From Burkholderia paludis (GTDB lineage Bacteria; Pseudomonadota; Gammaproteobacteria; Burkholderiales; Burkholderiaceae): 64,000 nt of DNA. Made by a program: the position numbers and the translations under genes. Shown piece after piece: positions 46,516 to 55,354 of the stretch. Under the pieces are notes generated by a model. That model made no database searches, had not been told where the DNA came from, and was given only the letters and a program-made list of their open reading frames with translations. The stretch's first letter is position 1; the number at the start of each line of letters is the position of its first letter. The stretch covers positions 1-64,000 of the forward strand of contig NZ_JPGL01000052.1 in assembly GCF_000732615.1 (NCBI RefSeq), read 5' to 3'.

Positions 46516-47553
46516 CTAGTAATTCACATTGACGGTCACGGTGTCGGAGTAGGTGTCGGGGGTGTAGTTTGCGTTGGGTACGGTCGCATAGACCGTGAGC
46601 GACTGGCCCTGACCGCTGCCGCTACCGGATTTGCCGTTGCCTGCCGTCGTCGACGTAGCCGTGTTGCCCCACGGCGTTCCGCTCGGACCGGGCGTGGAAC
46701 TGAGCTGGTACGGTACTTGATCGGTGTTGCCGCTCAAGGCCCCCTTCATGACGCCGGCGCCCGCGGTGTTGCCATTGGAAGGCGCGAGACCCACGAAATA
46801 GGGCGTGCCGTTGGTGCAGCTCACGTTAAGGGTATTGCTGGCGGTTGTGTTGACCGAGGTCGAGGGAACCGTGCCAAGGTTGACGTTGTTCGCCGTAACG
46901 ACGCAGGCCTTCTGTACCGTCGCGGACGCGACAAATGACGCACTCCCGGCGTTGAGTGTGTTCGGGCCGCTCGAACAGGAACCCGGCGGCGTGCTTGTGT
47001 TCATGTTGTAGGAACCGCTGACGGTCGCGGAGAGCGTGCTCGTGTAAGTGCCGACCGGGGCGGTCGTCTGTCCTCCGGGTAACTGCGCATAGAACGGAGT
47101 CTGGCCCGTGACCGTGGTCGTCAGGATCAACCCGGCCGGAATGGCGACGGAAATGCTCAACGGTATCGGTGTCGCCGAGGTCGCGGTGGAACCCCATATC
47201 TGACTATCCGTCGCATTGGCATAAAGCTGGTATTGCAGGTTGCTGCTGCCGTTGTTGAGCAGGCGCGGGTTGGCCTGAGTCCCGCCGGTGCCGGTATTGA
47301 GATTCAGGCACATCACGATGTTTGCCTGCGGCGACAGGACGACACCCAGGATCCCCGTGCTGGTGCAGGACCATCCGATCGAGCCGCTGATGTTGACGGT
47401 GCCCGACGTGAAGTCGACCGTGCCGAACTGAACATTGCTGATGGTGGGGTTGGCGCAAGTGACCGTCTGGGCGTCGGCCGGGCGCGGCAGGGCAAGGCCG
47501 CCGATCAGCAGCGTCAGGATAAGGAGCAGCATGCGCTGATAGTGCCGGCTCAT
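46516..47553 (-). CDS. Spore-coat-U-type pilus tip subunit (CsuE-like)
   Basis: This 345-residue protein has a signal peptide (MSRHYQRMLLLILTLLIGGLA, with a cut near ADA) and two spore coat U domains. The N-terminal domain covers about 30-190 and the C-terminal pilin-like domain about 195-345, ending in VTVNVNY. Two-domain subunits are the tip adhesins of archaic chaperone-usher pili. The last third is nearly identical in places to the major subunit encoded upstream (PYQLSSTPGPSGTPWGNTAT). The ATG overlaps the usher's stop (ATGA). Confidence 0.85.
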   Translation of the reverse strand: MSRHYQRMLLLILTLLIGGLALPRPADAQTVTCANPTISNVQFGTVDFTSGTVNISGSIGWSCTSTGILGVVLSPQANIVMCLNLNTGTGGTQANPRLLNNGSSNLQYQLYANATDSQIWGSTATSATPIPLSISVAIPAGLILTTTVTGQTPFYAQLPGGQTTAPVGTYTSTLSATVSGSYNMNTSTPPGSCSSGPNTLNAGSASFVASATVQKACVVTANNVNLGTVPSTSVNTTASNTLNVSCTNGTPYFVGLAPSNGNTAGAGVMKGALSGNTDQVPYQLSSTPGPSGTPWGNTATSTTAGNGKSGSGSGQGQSLTVYATVPNANYTPDTYSDTVTVNVNY

Positions 47554-49955
47554 GGGGAGGCGTCCTTGCGACAGCGTAGTGGCCCGATCTCGGGAATGGT
47601 CCTGCTCTCGTTGTGATAGTCGAAACTCGCCTCACATGTTCCGGTGGGCGTGTGGACGACGAGCGTATTGTGTTCGTCCAGTGTGTCCAGGTAGACCACG
47701 CCGTCGAAACCGGTCATGGATCCACTGTCGGCGCGGTCCTTGATCGTCACGCGGCTGCCGAGCGGCAGGGGCTGGCCGCTGTCGTCATGCAGGATGATCG
47801 AGGCAGCGCGTATCGGTGCGATGCCAAAGCGCACCAGCGCTCCGGCGCGGTCGGTGGGGGTGGCGAGCGCCTTGACGCGATCGATTCTCACGTTCGCCGG
47901 AAGATCCATCGGATCGATGCTGAGCAGATTGTTCTGATAGGCATTCAGCGGCGACACCAGCAGCATGCCCCGGCTGTCCGTCGTGCCGATCGGATTGTTC
48001 TCGAGCTTCACGGGCACATCGGCGATGCCATCGGTGGATACCACGGCGAAACCCGTACTGATCTGCCGTGCGGCAAAGACGTCGCCGCTCATCAGCACCA
48101 GCGCGCCGGTGGCGCCCGCATACCCGTAGCGGGTCTGGCCGACGGAACTGACGCCTGCCTGCAACTGGCCGTAACGCCCCAGATAGTCGATCTCGCCTTG
48201 CGCGCCATTTTGATCGTTGCCTTGACGCGCCGCGGCGCGCCAGCTGAAGCCGCCCTCACTGGGTGGCGACTGGCTTGCGTTGACGACGAAGCCGGTACTG
48301 TTGCCGTTGCGCTGTACGCTGCCGCTTACGGTCATGTTGTGTTCCAGCGCGATGGTGGCCACCAGAAACATGCTTCGACTGGCCGCATTCCCTATGTTCT
48401 GGTTGAAACTGAGATTCAGCGACAAGGAACGCCCGAGGGATTTGAACCAGTACACGCTGGCAAAACGGGTGGCTTCCTGCTGCGGGTAGCGCAATTGGAC
48501 GTAGCTCGCGCCGAAGCTGCCGAGATGCGTCGTGCTGTAACCGGCGGTCGCCTGCCCGCTGAGGTTGGGCGGAGGCGGCCCGTAGAGCGTGGCCGCATCA
48601 CTGTAGTCGCCACGGGTATGAACGCCGCTGGCACTGAAATTGAAGCGGTCGTTGCGCCAGCTGTAGCCCAGCCCGTACTGCGATCCGCTATGACCGGCGA
48701 ATGCGCTCTGCGCCAATGACGCGGACACGACGCCACCGGCGCTACCCAGCAGCAAGGCGCCGCCGCCGCCGCCGTTGATCACGCGGCTGGTCGCTTCGGC
48801 ATGAGCTTCGACGGTGAGGTGGTCATTGACGCCGTAGCGCCACGTACCGCTGCCGACGGGGTCATGGCCGTAGCTGAACGAGGTCAGCCCGTAGTTCTCG
48901 CGCACGACACCGAATTCCGCCGACCAGTCCGAGAGGCCCTGCTTCAGCAGTTGCCGTTCATCGTACAGCGAGAAATCAAGGGTGGTGGACCGGCCCAGTG
49001 CATCGGTCAGCACGACTTGCGCGTTGCCGGCGCCGTTTATGTTGGGGATCGTATTGAGCTGGAACGGACCGGCCGGCACCTGGCCGCTGTATTGCTGCAA
49101 GCCGTTGATGAACAACTGCACATTCGAGGGCAGCGTGGCCGAACCGAGAAAGGACGGTAGTGGCGCGGTGACCAGATAGGGCTGTAACGTGAAATTGGTG
49201 CCCAGCTGCACGCCGGCGATACGAGTCGGGCGAGACCACGACAACGCGTCAGTCAATGTGTCGCCGATCCGCAAGGTCGTCAGGCTGTCTGGAAACGAAG
49301 TGCTCCAGCTGGTATCCAGGCGGACCGAGTGGTTCTGCCAGCCGCTGCCGTTGCCGTGGGTGGCCTGCGAGAGCGCGGTGGAGCTCAATACGCCACTGCT
49401 GTCGAACGCACGCAATTCCGTGAATGCACTCAGGCTGCCGGCCTGCGGGCCCTGAGTCCCGAACAGGTTGTAGTTCAGCAGGATGCCGGGCGAGGCGGTT
49501 GCATGGGGACGACTGTTGTCGGGGGCATTGAGCACCGTCGTGCCCAGCTTGAGCATGCTCAGGGGGGCGATGACGGCCACCGTCTGGCGACGGGTATCGT
49601 AGTTCGCCTGCACCCCGTTCAGGCTATTCAGGCGTACCGGATCGGGTACGCTGGCCGGCAAGATGAAGCCGAGTCCACGCAAGGTCGCGGTGCTGGCCCA
49701 TAGCTCGCCGTCGAGGTAGATGAAATGCGCCAGACCGCCCTGAGCATCGTTGACGGTGACCTCGAGGTACAAGTCGGTGCCACCGAGGCGGCTCGCACTG
49801 TCACTGCTGTCGACGAGCGGTGCGGTATCGGTCGGGGAACCCGTGGACGTAGCCGTGCCGGCGGCATGGCTACCGGACACGAGCAGGCTCTGCAACAGGA
49901 TGATCTCAGTGAGAACGGTCGGCCAGCGACAGGTTCTGCGTGACCTTCTCGCCAT
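47550..49955 (-). CDS. Outer-membrane usher of an archaic chaperone-usher pilus (CsuD-like)
   Basis: This 801-residue usher forms a 24-stranded pore that assembles and exports the pilus subunits. It has a signal-like N-terminus (basic start, then LTEIILLQSLLVSGSHA), an N-terminal chaperone-binding domain, the beta-barrel, a plug, and C-terminal domains ending GPLRCRKDASP. The segment LFINGLQQYSGQVPAGPFQL is typical of ushers. The chosen ATG overlaps the end of the chaperone gene by 50 bp. Confidence 0.92.
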   Translation of the reverse strand: MARRSRRTCRWPTVLTEIILLQSLLVSGSHAAGTATSTGSPTDTAPLVDSSDSASRLGGTDLYLEVTVNDAQGGLAHFIYLDGELWASTATLRGLGFILPASVPDPVRLNSLNGVQANYDTRRQTVAVIAPLSMLKLGTTVLNAPDNSRPHATASPGILLNYNLFGTQGPQAGSLSAFTELRAFDSSGVLSSTALSQATHGNGSGWQNHSVRLDTSWSTSFPDSLTTLRIGDTLTDALSWSRPTRIAGVQLGTNFTLQPYLVTAPLPSFLGSATLPSNVQLFINGLQQYSGQVPAGPFQLNTIPNINGAGNAQVVLTDALGRSTTLDFSLYDERQLLKQGLSDWSAEFGVVRENYGLTSFSYGHDPVGSGTWRYGVNDHLTVEAHAEATSRVINGGGGGALLLGSAGGVVSASLAQSAFAGHSGSQYGLGYSWRNDRFNFSASGVHTRGDYSDAATLYGPPPPNLSGQATAGYSTTHLGSFGASYVQLRYPQQEATRFASVYWFKSLGRSLSLNLSFNQNIGNAASRSMFLVATIALEHNMTVSGSVQRNGNSTGFVVNASQSPPSEGGFSWRAAARQGNDQNGAQGEIDYLGRYGQLQAGVSSVGQTRYGYAGATGALVLMSGDVFAARQISTGFAVVSTDGIADVPVKLENNPIGTTDSRGMLLVSPLNAYQNNLLSIDPMDLPANVRIDRVKALATPTDRAGALVRFGIAPIRAASIILHDDSGQPLPLGSRVTIKDRADSGSMTGFDGVVYLDTLDEHNTLVVHTPTGTCEASFDYHNESRTIPEIGPLRCRKDASP

Positions 49956-50658
49956 TCACCATTGCCTCAAGAGTGCCGCCAGATGCAAAGACCGCGGTGG
50001 ATGGCTTCAGCATCCAGCGCATGGTCGCGCCCGGTAGCACGTAGCCCAGTAGTCCCGCGGTGATGTCGGTACGGTGTCCCGTGGCGTCCACATAAGCCAG
50101 GCCTGCCAGTTGGGTATGACTGCCGCCGTGATTGCTCACCTGCAGCATCACGTGATTGCCGTCCCGCAACAGGCTCCACTGCAGTTGTGGCGGAGCGGCC
50201 GCTACGCCGCCCGGCTGAATGAACACAGGTACCGAGTAGTGCAGCACAAACTGCAACCCCGGCTTGCCTTGCGCATCGATCGGCAACTCGTCGATCGACA
50301 GCCGGTAGGCATCTTCCACCGCGCCGACACCATTCGGCGGCGCATCCACCCGGATGACCCGCACCAGTTGGCGATCGCCGACCGCCAGCTGCAGCATCGG
50401 CGGGCTGATCACGAGGCCGTGAGACTCCGCGAGTCGATCGCCCTGGCTATCCTGTGTCCAGTGGTATACGCGAACCTGTGCATGCACCACGCTGTCGCCG
50501 GTATTGCTGAGCCACAATCCGTCGGCGTTTTGCGTGGCCTTCAGGCTGAGGGTGGTGGGGGCCACCTGCAAACCGCTTGCATCAGCGCTTCCGCCTGCCG
50601 CCAGCAGACTGACGAGCAGGCCGCTGCATAGCGCATGCAGCCACCGTGTGTGCTTCAT
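49906..50658 (-). CDS. Periplasmic pilus chaperone (CsuC-like)
   Basis: This 250-residue chaperone has two immunoglobulin-like domains. It has a signal peptide (MKHTRWLHALCSGLLVSLLA) and then SGLQVAPTTLSLKATQNADG. The segment LVRVIRVDAPPNGVGAVEDAYRLSIDELP matches the conserved G1/A1 region of the family. It donates a strand to stabilise the pilins before they reach the usher. It lies 8 bp after the major subunit gene. Confidence 0.92.
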   Translation of the reverse strand: MKHTRWLHALCSGLLVSLLAAGGSADASGLQVAPTTLSLKATQNADGLWLSNTGDSVVHAQVRVYHWTQDSQGDRLAESHGLVISPPMLQLAVGDRQLVRVIRVDAPPNGVGAVEDAYRLSIDELPIDAQGKPGLQFVLHYSVPVFIQPGGVAAAPPQLQWSLLRDGNHVMLQVSNHGGSHTQLAGLAYVDATGHRTDITAGLLGYVLPGATMRWMLKPSTAVFASGGTLEAMVNGEKVTQNLSLADRSH

Positions 50659-50666
50659 GGCATCGG

Positions 50667-51206
50667 TTAGAAGTTCACGTTGACGGTAACCGTATCGGCA
50701 TAGCTGTCAGGCGTGAAGTTGGCACTGGGGGCGGTAGCGTATACCGTCAGCGATTGCGCGTTTCCCGTACCTGTGCCGGCCACGCCATTGCCCACCGAGG
50801 TCGAGGTTGCGGTATTGCCCCAGGGCGTACCCGACGGACCCGGGGTGGAGCTCAACTGGTACGGCACCTTGTCGGTGTTGCCGGCCAGTGCGTCGGCCGT
50901 GCTCATGGCGCCGCTGCCGGTGGTGGTGCCGCCGTTGGCGGCCGACGGCGCAAGGCCGATGTAGTACGGCGTGGTCTTCGAGCAGGTCACGCTGATGGTG
51001 TTGCTGCCGGTGGTGTTGACCGCAGTGGCGCTCACGGTGCCGAGGTTGATGTTGGAGGCAGCGCCGGCCGTCACGGAGCACGCCGTCTGAATGGTAATCA
51101 ACACCTGGAAGGTCGCCGTGGCAGGACTGGCGGCGGTGGCGGGAAGGGCCGCCAGGCCGGCAGCGACGAGCAGGCTGGTGGCGAGCAGGGTTTTATTGAG
51201 CGACAT
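50667..51206 (-). CDS. Major spore-coat-U pilin (CsuA/B-like)
   Basis: This 179-residue pilin has a signal peptide (MSLNKTLLATSLLVAAGLAALPATA) and one SCPU domain with the paired Cys (ACSVTAG and VTCSKTTPYYIG). It ends in the typical alternating strand VTVNVNF. It is the first gene of the pilus operon, with a GGGAGATG ribosome site. Only one major subunit gene is present, whereas classical csu operons often have two or three. Confidence 0.9.
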   Translation of the reverse strand: MSLNKTLLATSLLVAAGLAALPATAASPATATFQVLITIQTACSVTAGAASNINLGTVSATAVNTTGSNTISVTCSKTTPYYIGLAPSAANGGTTTGSGAMSTADALAGNTDKVPYQLSSTPGPSGTPWGNTATSTSVGNGVAGTGTGNAQSLTVYATAPSANFTPDSYADTVTVNVNF

Positions 51207-52077
51207 GAAAGCATCTCCCGATGAATGAATTAACCGAAAACTCCAGGCAATATGAGGCGGCGGTTGTTAAACCACGGGGCGTATCTCCGGTTTTTTAAAA
51301 TTCATCACGCGAGAATTATCGGCATTGCACGTAATTGAGGCCCCGGCAGCCACTAATCTTGAGCATGCCAGCCTGTCGAGCATCGCACTCCGCTTGCGGC
51401 TGCATACCCTCATCAGAGGCTGATTGTCGAGTAATTCCTTTTGTTTTGCTGTTTTGATTCGGACTACTGTTGATTTAATGTAACAAAAATGAATCTGTCA
51501 GCTTCGTCAGTCGTATGAAATCAAACGGATGCTCACTGCGCGACGCAGATGCTACCGAAAAATTTTCTCGCTTAATGTTAACAAATGATAGTACGAGTCG
51601 AACACTCCGTAAAAGTATTGCCGCGTCAGCGGAGCAGGTTCACGTGGAGCCTGATGGTGCCTATTGATTCGTGATGCAGATGGAATCTGGATGATTTCGG
51701 TGAATTCACACCATGTCGAGAAACGTGCGCCACGGCGTTTTCGATAGCGGCAGGCGCGCAGCAGATGCCGCTTCGAGGTATGGCCTTCGCGTCCAGTCGG
51801 ACGCATCATTCCGGGTTTCTCGACCCTTGAACCGGACTGTTTCTCGGGTTCGGGGCAGGTCAGGGTTGCCGGCGCGGCGTATCCGACAACGCGCACTTCG
51901 TTCCTACTACGAGTAGCGCGTTCCTCGCAATCCCCGAAAGACGATCGATTTCCCGCGTTTTTCGGGAAGCTGGCGCGCCTGGAGGTACTAGCATGATGTC
52001 GATCCAATCTGGTTCCATCGTATCCGTCCTGAAACAAGGCAAGGTTGAAAGAGCGGAAAGGTACAAGAGGTCAAGCC
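51207..52077. other. Divergent promoter region of the pilus operon and chemoreceptor gene
   Basis: The 871 bp contain no convincing gene. The first 350 bp are AT-rich and should hold the pilus promoter. The part before the chemoreceptor gene shows only fragmentary open frames. Confidence 0.45.
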
Positions 52078-53667
52078 ATGCTGAAAAACGCCACGACACG
52101 CGGGAAACTGCTTTCCGGGTTCGGTCTCGTTCTGCTGTTGTCTCTGATCGCTGGAATTGTGGCGCTGCTGCAACTGCGAATATCCAACGACAACCTGAGC
52201 CGGGTGGTGGTCGACGGCAACACCCGACTGGCCCTTGCCAAAGACCTGTCCACGCAAATCCGGATCGGCCTGGCGTCGATTCTGACGACCGTGGTCGTGA
52301 CGGATGCGGAAGCCGCGAAGTCCGCGATGAGCACCGGCCTCGCTGCGGAGCAACGATTCCTGAAAGGGAGGGAAGAGCTCCGCAAGCTGTACCGGGGCGA
52401 CGCCGAGGGCAGCAAGCTGGTCGACGTCTTCTTCGACGTCGAGGACCACCGAACGAAGCCTGTTTTCTCGCACTACGTTGAGCTGGCGCAGCGGGGGAGT
52501 CGGGAGGAAGCCAGTGCCTGGCTGGTGTCGCGCACGCTACCGTCGATGCAGCTCCTGCAGGATTCGATCACCAGTATCGTGGAATACCAGAGCCGCCAGA
52601 TCCTGCAGATCCAGGAATCCAACAATCGCGACTACGGGCTTGCGATCTGGATGACCGTCGGCGCTCTGGCGTTGTCGCTGATCGGAGGTGTCGCCGTAGC
52701 CGTCACCTTTTCGCGCAGCCTCTACAAGGAATTGGGCGCGGAGCCCAGGGACCTCGGCGCCGTCGCCAAGAGGATCGCGCAGGGTGATCTGAGCCAGGCC
52801 ATTGATGCCGGCCATGATGACGTCAGCAGTGTGATGTCCAGCATCGCGAGAATGCAGGCCAATCTATCCGACGTGGTGGTCAAGGCTCGGATCAGTTCGG
52901 AAAGCGTCGCGTCCGCCAGTGCGCAGCTCGCGATGGGGAATACCGATTTGAGTCACCGTACCGAAGAGCAGGCCAGCGCGGTGGAAGAGATCGCGGCCAC
53001 GACGGAACAGCTCAACAGCACGGTGCGCAACAACACCGACAACGCCAGGCAGGCCAGCCAACTCGCTCAAGTGGCGGCCGACGTTGCGACACAGGGCGGC
53101 GCGGTGGTGGGCCAAGTGGTCGGCACCATGCAGGCTATCAGCGACTCCAGCCGCAAGATCGGCGACATCATCGGCGTCATCGACGGCATCGCCTTTCAAA
53201 CCAACATCCTCGCCTTGAACGCCGCCGTGGAGGCCGCTCGAGCCGGTGAGCAAGGTCGCGGCTTCGCCGTGGTCGCAGGCGAGGTGCGCAGCCTGGCGCA
53301 GCGCAGCGCAGTGGCGGCCAAGGAAATCAAGAGCCTGATCACTCACAACGTCGGGCAAGTCGGCCAGGGGACGACCCTGGTGGACCAGGCCGGCAAGACC
53401 ATGCGCGACATCGTCACGTCCATCAAGCGGGTGAGTGACATCGTCGAGGAGATCAGCACGGCCACTCAAGAGCAGAGCAACGGTGTCCATCAAGTCGATG
53501 GAGCCTTGGGAAAACTGGACCAGACGACTCAACGTAACGCGGCCCTGGTGGAGGAGAGCGCCGCTGCAGCCGAGAGCCTGAAGGTTCAGGCGCAGCAACT
53601 CGTTCAGGTCGTTGCGTTCTTCAAGCTCGCCAGAGGCATCGGTATCAACGCCGAACAATCGGGATGA
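52078..53667 (+). CDS. Methyl-accepting chemotaxis protein
   Basis: This 529-residue transmembrane chemoreceptor has TM1 at about 10-32 and a periplasmic four-helix-bundle sensor (about 33-185). TM2 (about 190-212) follows, then a HAMP domain and a cytoplasmic signalling hairpin with the conserved tip IDGIAFQTNILALNAAVEAA. The C-terminus lacks an obvious NWxxF CheR-binding pentapeptide. ATG 52078 has an AGAGGTCAAGCC ribosome site. The ligand is unknown. Confidence 0.92.
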   Translation: MLKNATTRGKLLSGFGLVLLLSLIAGIVALLQLRISNDNLSRVVVDGNTRLALAKDLSTQIRIGLASILTTVVVTDAEAAKSAMSTGLAAEQRFLKGREELRKLYRGDAEGSKLVDVFFDVEDHRTKPVFSHYVELAQRGSREEASAWLVSRTLPSMQLLQDSITSIVEYQSRQILQIQESNNRDYGLAIWMTVGALALSLIGGVAVAVTFSRSLYKELGAEPRDLGAVAKRIAQGDLSQAIDAGHDDVSSVMSSIARMQANLSDVVVKARISSESVASASAQLAMGNTDLSHRTEEQASAVEEIAATTEQLNSTVRNNTDNARQASQLAQVAADVATQGGAVVGQVVGTMQAISDSSRKIGDIIGVIDGIAFQTNILALNAAVEAARAGEQGRGFAVVAGEVRSLAQRSAVAAKEIKSLITHNVGQVGQGTTLVDQAGKTMRDIVTSIKRVSDIVEEISTATQEQSNGVHQVDGALGKLDQTTQRNAALVEESAAAAESLKVQAQQLVQVVAFFKLARGIGINAEQSG

Positions 53668-53727
53668 CGAAGGGAATTGAACCGCATCGGGGTTAGTCGC
53701 GGCTCCGGCTCTTGAGGGAACAGAGCC

Positions 53728-54012
53728 ATGAACGCGAAACCGGGCAAGTTGCCTCCGGATGTCCGGGAGCACGGCGCGTATCGCGATCAACTTTCCGCCA
53801 GGGCCCGTCGAGCCGGGCTGGATTCCGACAATATCGACGCGAGATTCGCTGCCTTGTCGAATCCGTCTCCCGGAGGCGGCCAGCGTGGCGAATACAAGGA
53901 CCGGAAAGTTCAAGGATTGTCATTTCCTGATCGTTTCCGTGCGTGGTCGGGGGGTACGACATTCACGCTCAGGCAAGATCATGCAAGAATTCCCGGCTGC
54001 TTCGCCGGTTAG
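53728..54012 (+). CDS. Small uncharacterised protein
   Basis: This 94-residue hydrophilic protein has GC-rich third codon positions and a GAGGGAACAGAG ribosome site. It is rich in Arg, Gly and Asp and has no membrane segment. The N-terminal half contains ARRAGLDSDNIDARFAAL, which recurs in degenerate form at 10795-10854. The last residues lie 16 bp before the tRNA-Gly-like scar, so its 3' end might have been altered by an insertion. No function is known to me. Confidence 0.55.
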   Translation: MNAKPGKLPPDVREHGAYRDQLSARARRAGLDSDNIDARFAALSNPSPGGGQRGEYKDRKVQGLSFPDRFRAWSGGTTFTLRQDHARIPGCFAG

Positions 54013-54028
54013 GATCGATAGTAAATAA

Positions 54029-54077
54029 AAAGCCTCCCACGCTTGTGACAAGGGTTCGATTCCTTTCGCTTGCTCCA
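54029..54077 (+). other. tRNA-Gly(CCC) 3'-half relic, possible integration scar
   Basis: The sequence has an anticodon-arm-like element (AAGC stem, CTCCCAC loop with anticodon CCC, GCTT stem). A 5-nt variable loop follows, then a T-arm (AAGGG TTCGATT CCTTT) and an acceptor strand ending in CGCTTGC TCCA. The last 30 nt closely follow known tRNA-Gly(CCC) genes. The 5' half (acceptor and D arm) is absent. Such 3' ends are typical att sites left by tRNA-targeting integrases. The sequence downstream is accessory in character. Confidence 0.65.
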
Positions 54078-54085
54078 GTGAAAGC

Positions 54086-54520
54086 ATGATCGAGGAGCGT
54101 GGGCGAGCAGGTTTTCAGGTGAGTCGCAAAAAACGAAAGCGAAGTATTGTGATGCTCAAGATTGACGAAAAGCTTCCGATGGGAGCGCGCATTACCAATC
54201 TCATGTCGGACGGAGGTGAGTGGACCGTTACGGAACTTCGCCGATCGTTGGACCTGACATCCATTCAAGTGCGGCAAGTAATGCGCAAGTTGGCTGAAAA
54301 TGGAATCGTCAGCGTTACTCACTGCCTTGTCGCGTCGCGCGCGCATGTCTATAAGCTCGCCGACGCCGAAACGTATGGCCAGGAGGACAGAGAGGCCGCT
54401 TTGGACCGAACTCACCGGTCGTACAAAGGATGGCCCGATGCAGACCTGAACGTATCCGCTGCCATGTATGCACTCGTGCGCGCAAGCGACAACGTTGAGG
54501 TCGGACTCGAGGATCAATAG
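54086..54520 (+). CDS. Small winged-helix-like DNA-binding protein
   Basis: This frame of up to 144 residues has a probable winged helix at about residues 33-85 (WTVTELRRSLDLTSIQVRQV, then NGIVSV, then a beta wing). An acidic C-terminal region follows without known domain. Starts at 54086, a GTG at 54119 or 54152 (MLKIDEKLPMG) are possible. It begins right after the tRNA-Gly scar and is followed by an IS66 remnant, so it may be cargo or control gene of a former integrated element. Confidence 0.6.
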   Translation: MIEERGRAGFQVSRKKRKRSIVMLKIDEKLPMGARITNLMSDGGEWTVTELRRSLDLTSIQVRQVMRKLAENGIVSVTHCLVASRAHVYKLADAETYGQEDREAALDRTHRSYKGWPDADLNVSAAMYALVRASDNVEVGLEDQ

Positions 54521-54599
54521 GAAACAGTCGGCACCGTCATGTTGCCGAGGGGTATCGCAGGATTTCGGGACGAAGAAGGCGAAATCGCGCGATCGCGGC

Positions 54600-55161
54600 C
54601 ATCCGTTTCAAGTGGCGGCCGTCGGCCTGGCCGCGCTTCAGCATCGCAAGACGTCGATTCGCATCGAAGGCGGCCCGGAATCCGCCGTGCTGCGTTCCGT
54701 TCTCGATCGCATTTTTCGATGATCGGTCCGCCTCAAAACACCAGGATCTGGATCGCGGCGGGCGTCACCGATATTCGATGCGGCTTCAATTCGTTGGCCG
54801 CGAAGGATCCGACACGGCCAAGGCGATTCGGTATGCACTGAATCGCTGGCCAGCGTTCGTCTACTGCTGCAGCGATGGGTGTGCCGAGATCGACAACAGG
54901 ATCGCCGAGCGAGCACTGCGAGGCGTCGCTCCCGGAAAGCGGAACTATCTGTTCGCTGGCGCCGACTCCGGCGGCGAACGTGCCGCCACGATGTACAGCC
55001 TGATCGGCACGGCAAGCCTGAACGGCCCCGATCCCGACGCGTATCTCGCCTGCGTGCTCGAGCGCATCGCCGATCGTCCGGCCAACCGCGTCGGCGAACT
55101 GCTTCCGTGTAACGTGGCGTCGTCGCTGTCGCCAACCGCTCGCGTCGAGCCCATTCGATAG
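54600..55161 (+). mobile_element. IS66-family element with large internal deletion
   Basis: Three pieces occur in the normal IS66 order. The end of TnpA (FQVAAVGLAALQHRKTSIRI, stop at 54722) comes first. The start of TnpB (ATG 54719, overlapping ATGA, MIGPPQNTRIWIAAGVTDIR) follows. At about 54805 TnpB runs directly into the TnpC C-terminus (NRIAERALRGVAPGKRNYLF, stop at 55161). Most of TnpB and TnpC is deleted, so the element cannot move by itself. Terminal inverted repeats were not identified. Confidence 0.8.
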
Positions 55162-55354
55162 CGCCGCGAATCTCGGTCTTCAACAACCAGCACTACGGTA
55201 CTGCCCGGGTGCTTCCGCCCCTCGACTAGAGACAGAAATTGGAAAGCACCCGTACTGGACCAGGCTGGAGCAGGTATGTGCCATCAGGGGACCTCTGCGC
55301 AGTTCCCGGTAAGGCACCCGCGATTTTTCAAAACACAGGTTCCCAACTCGATCG

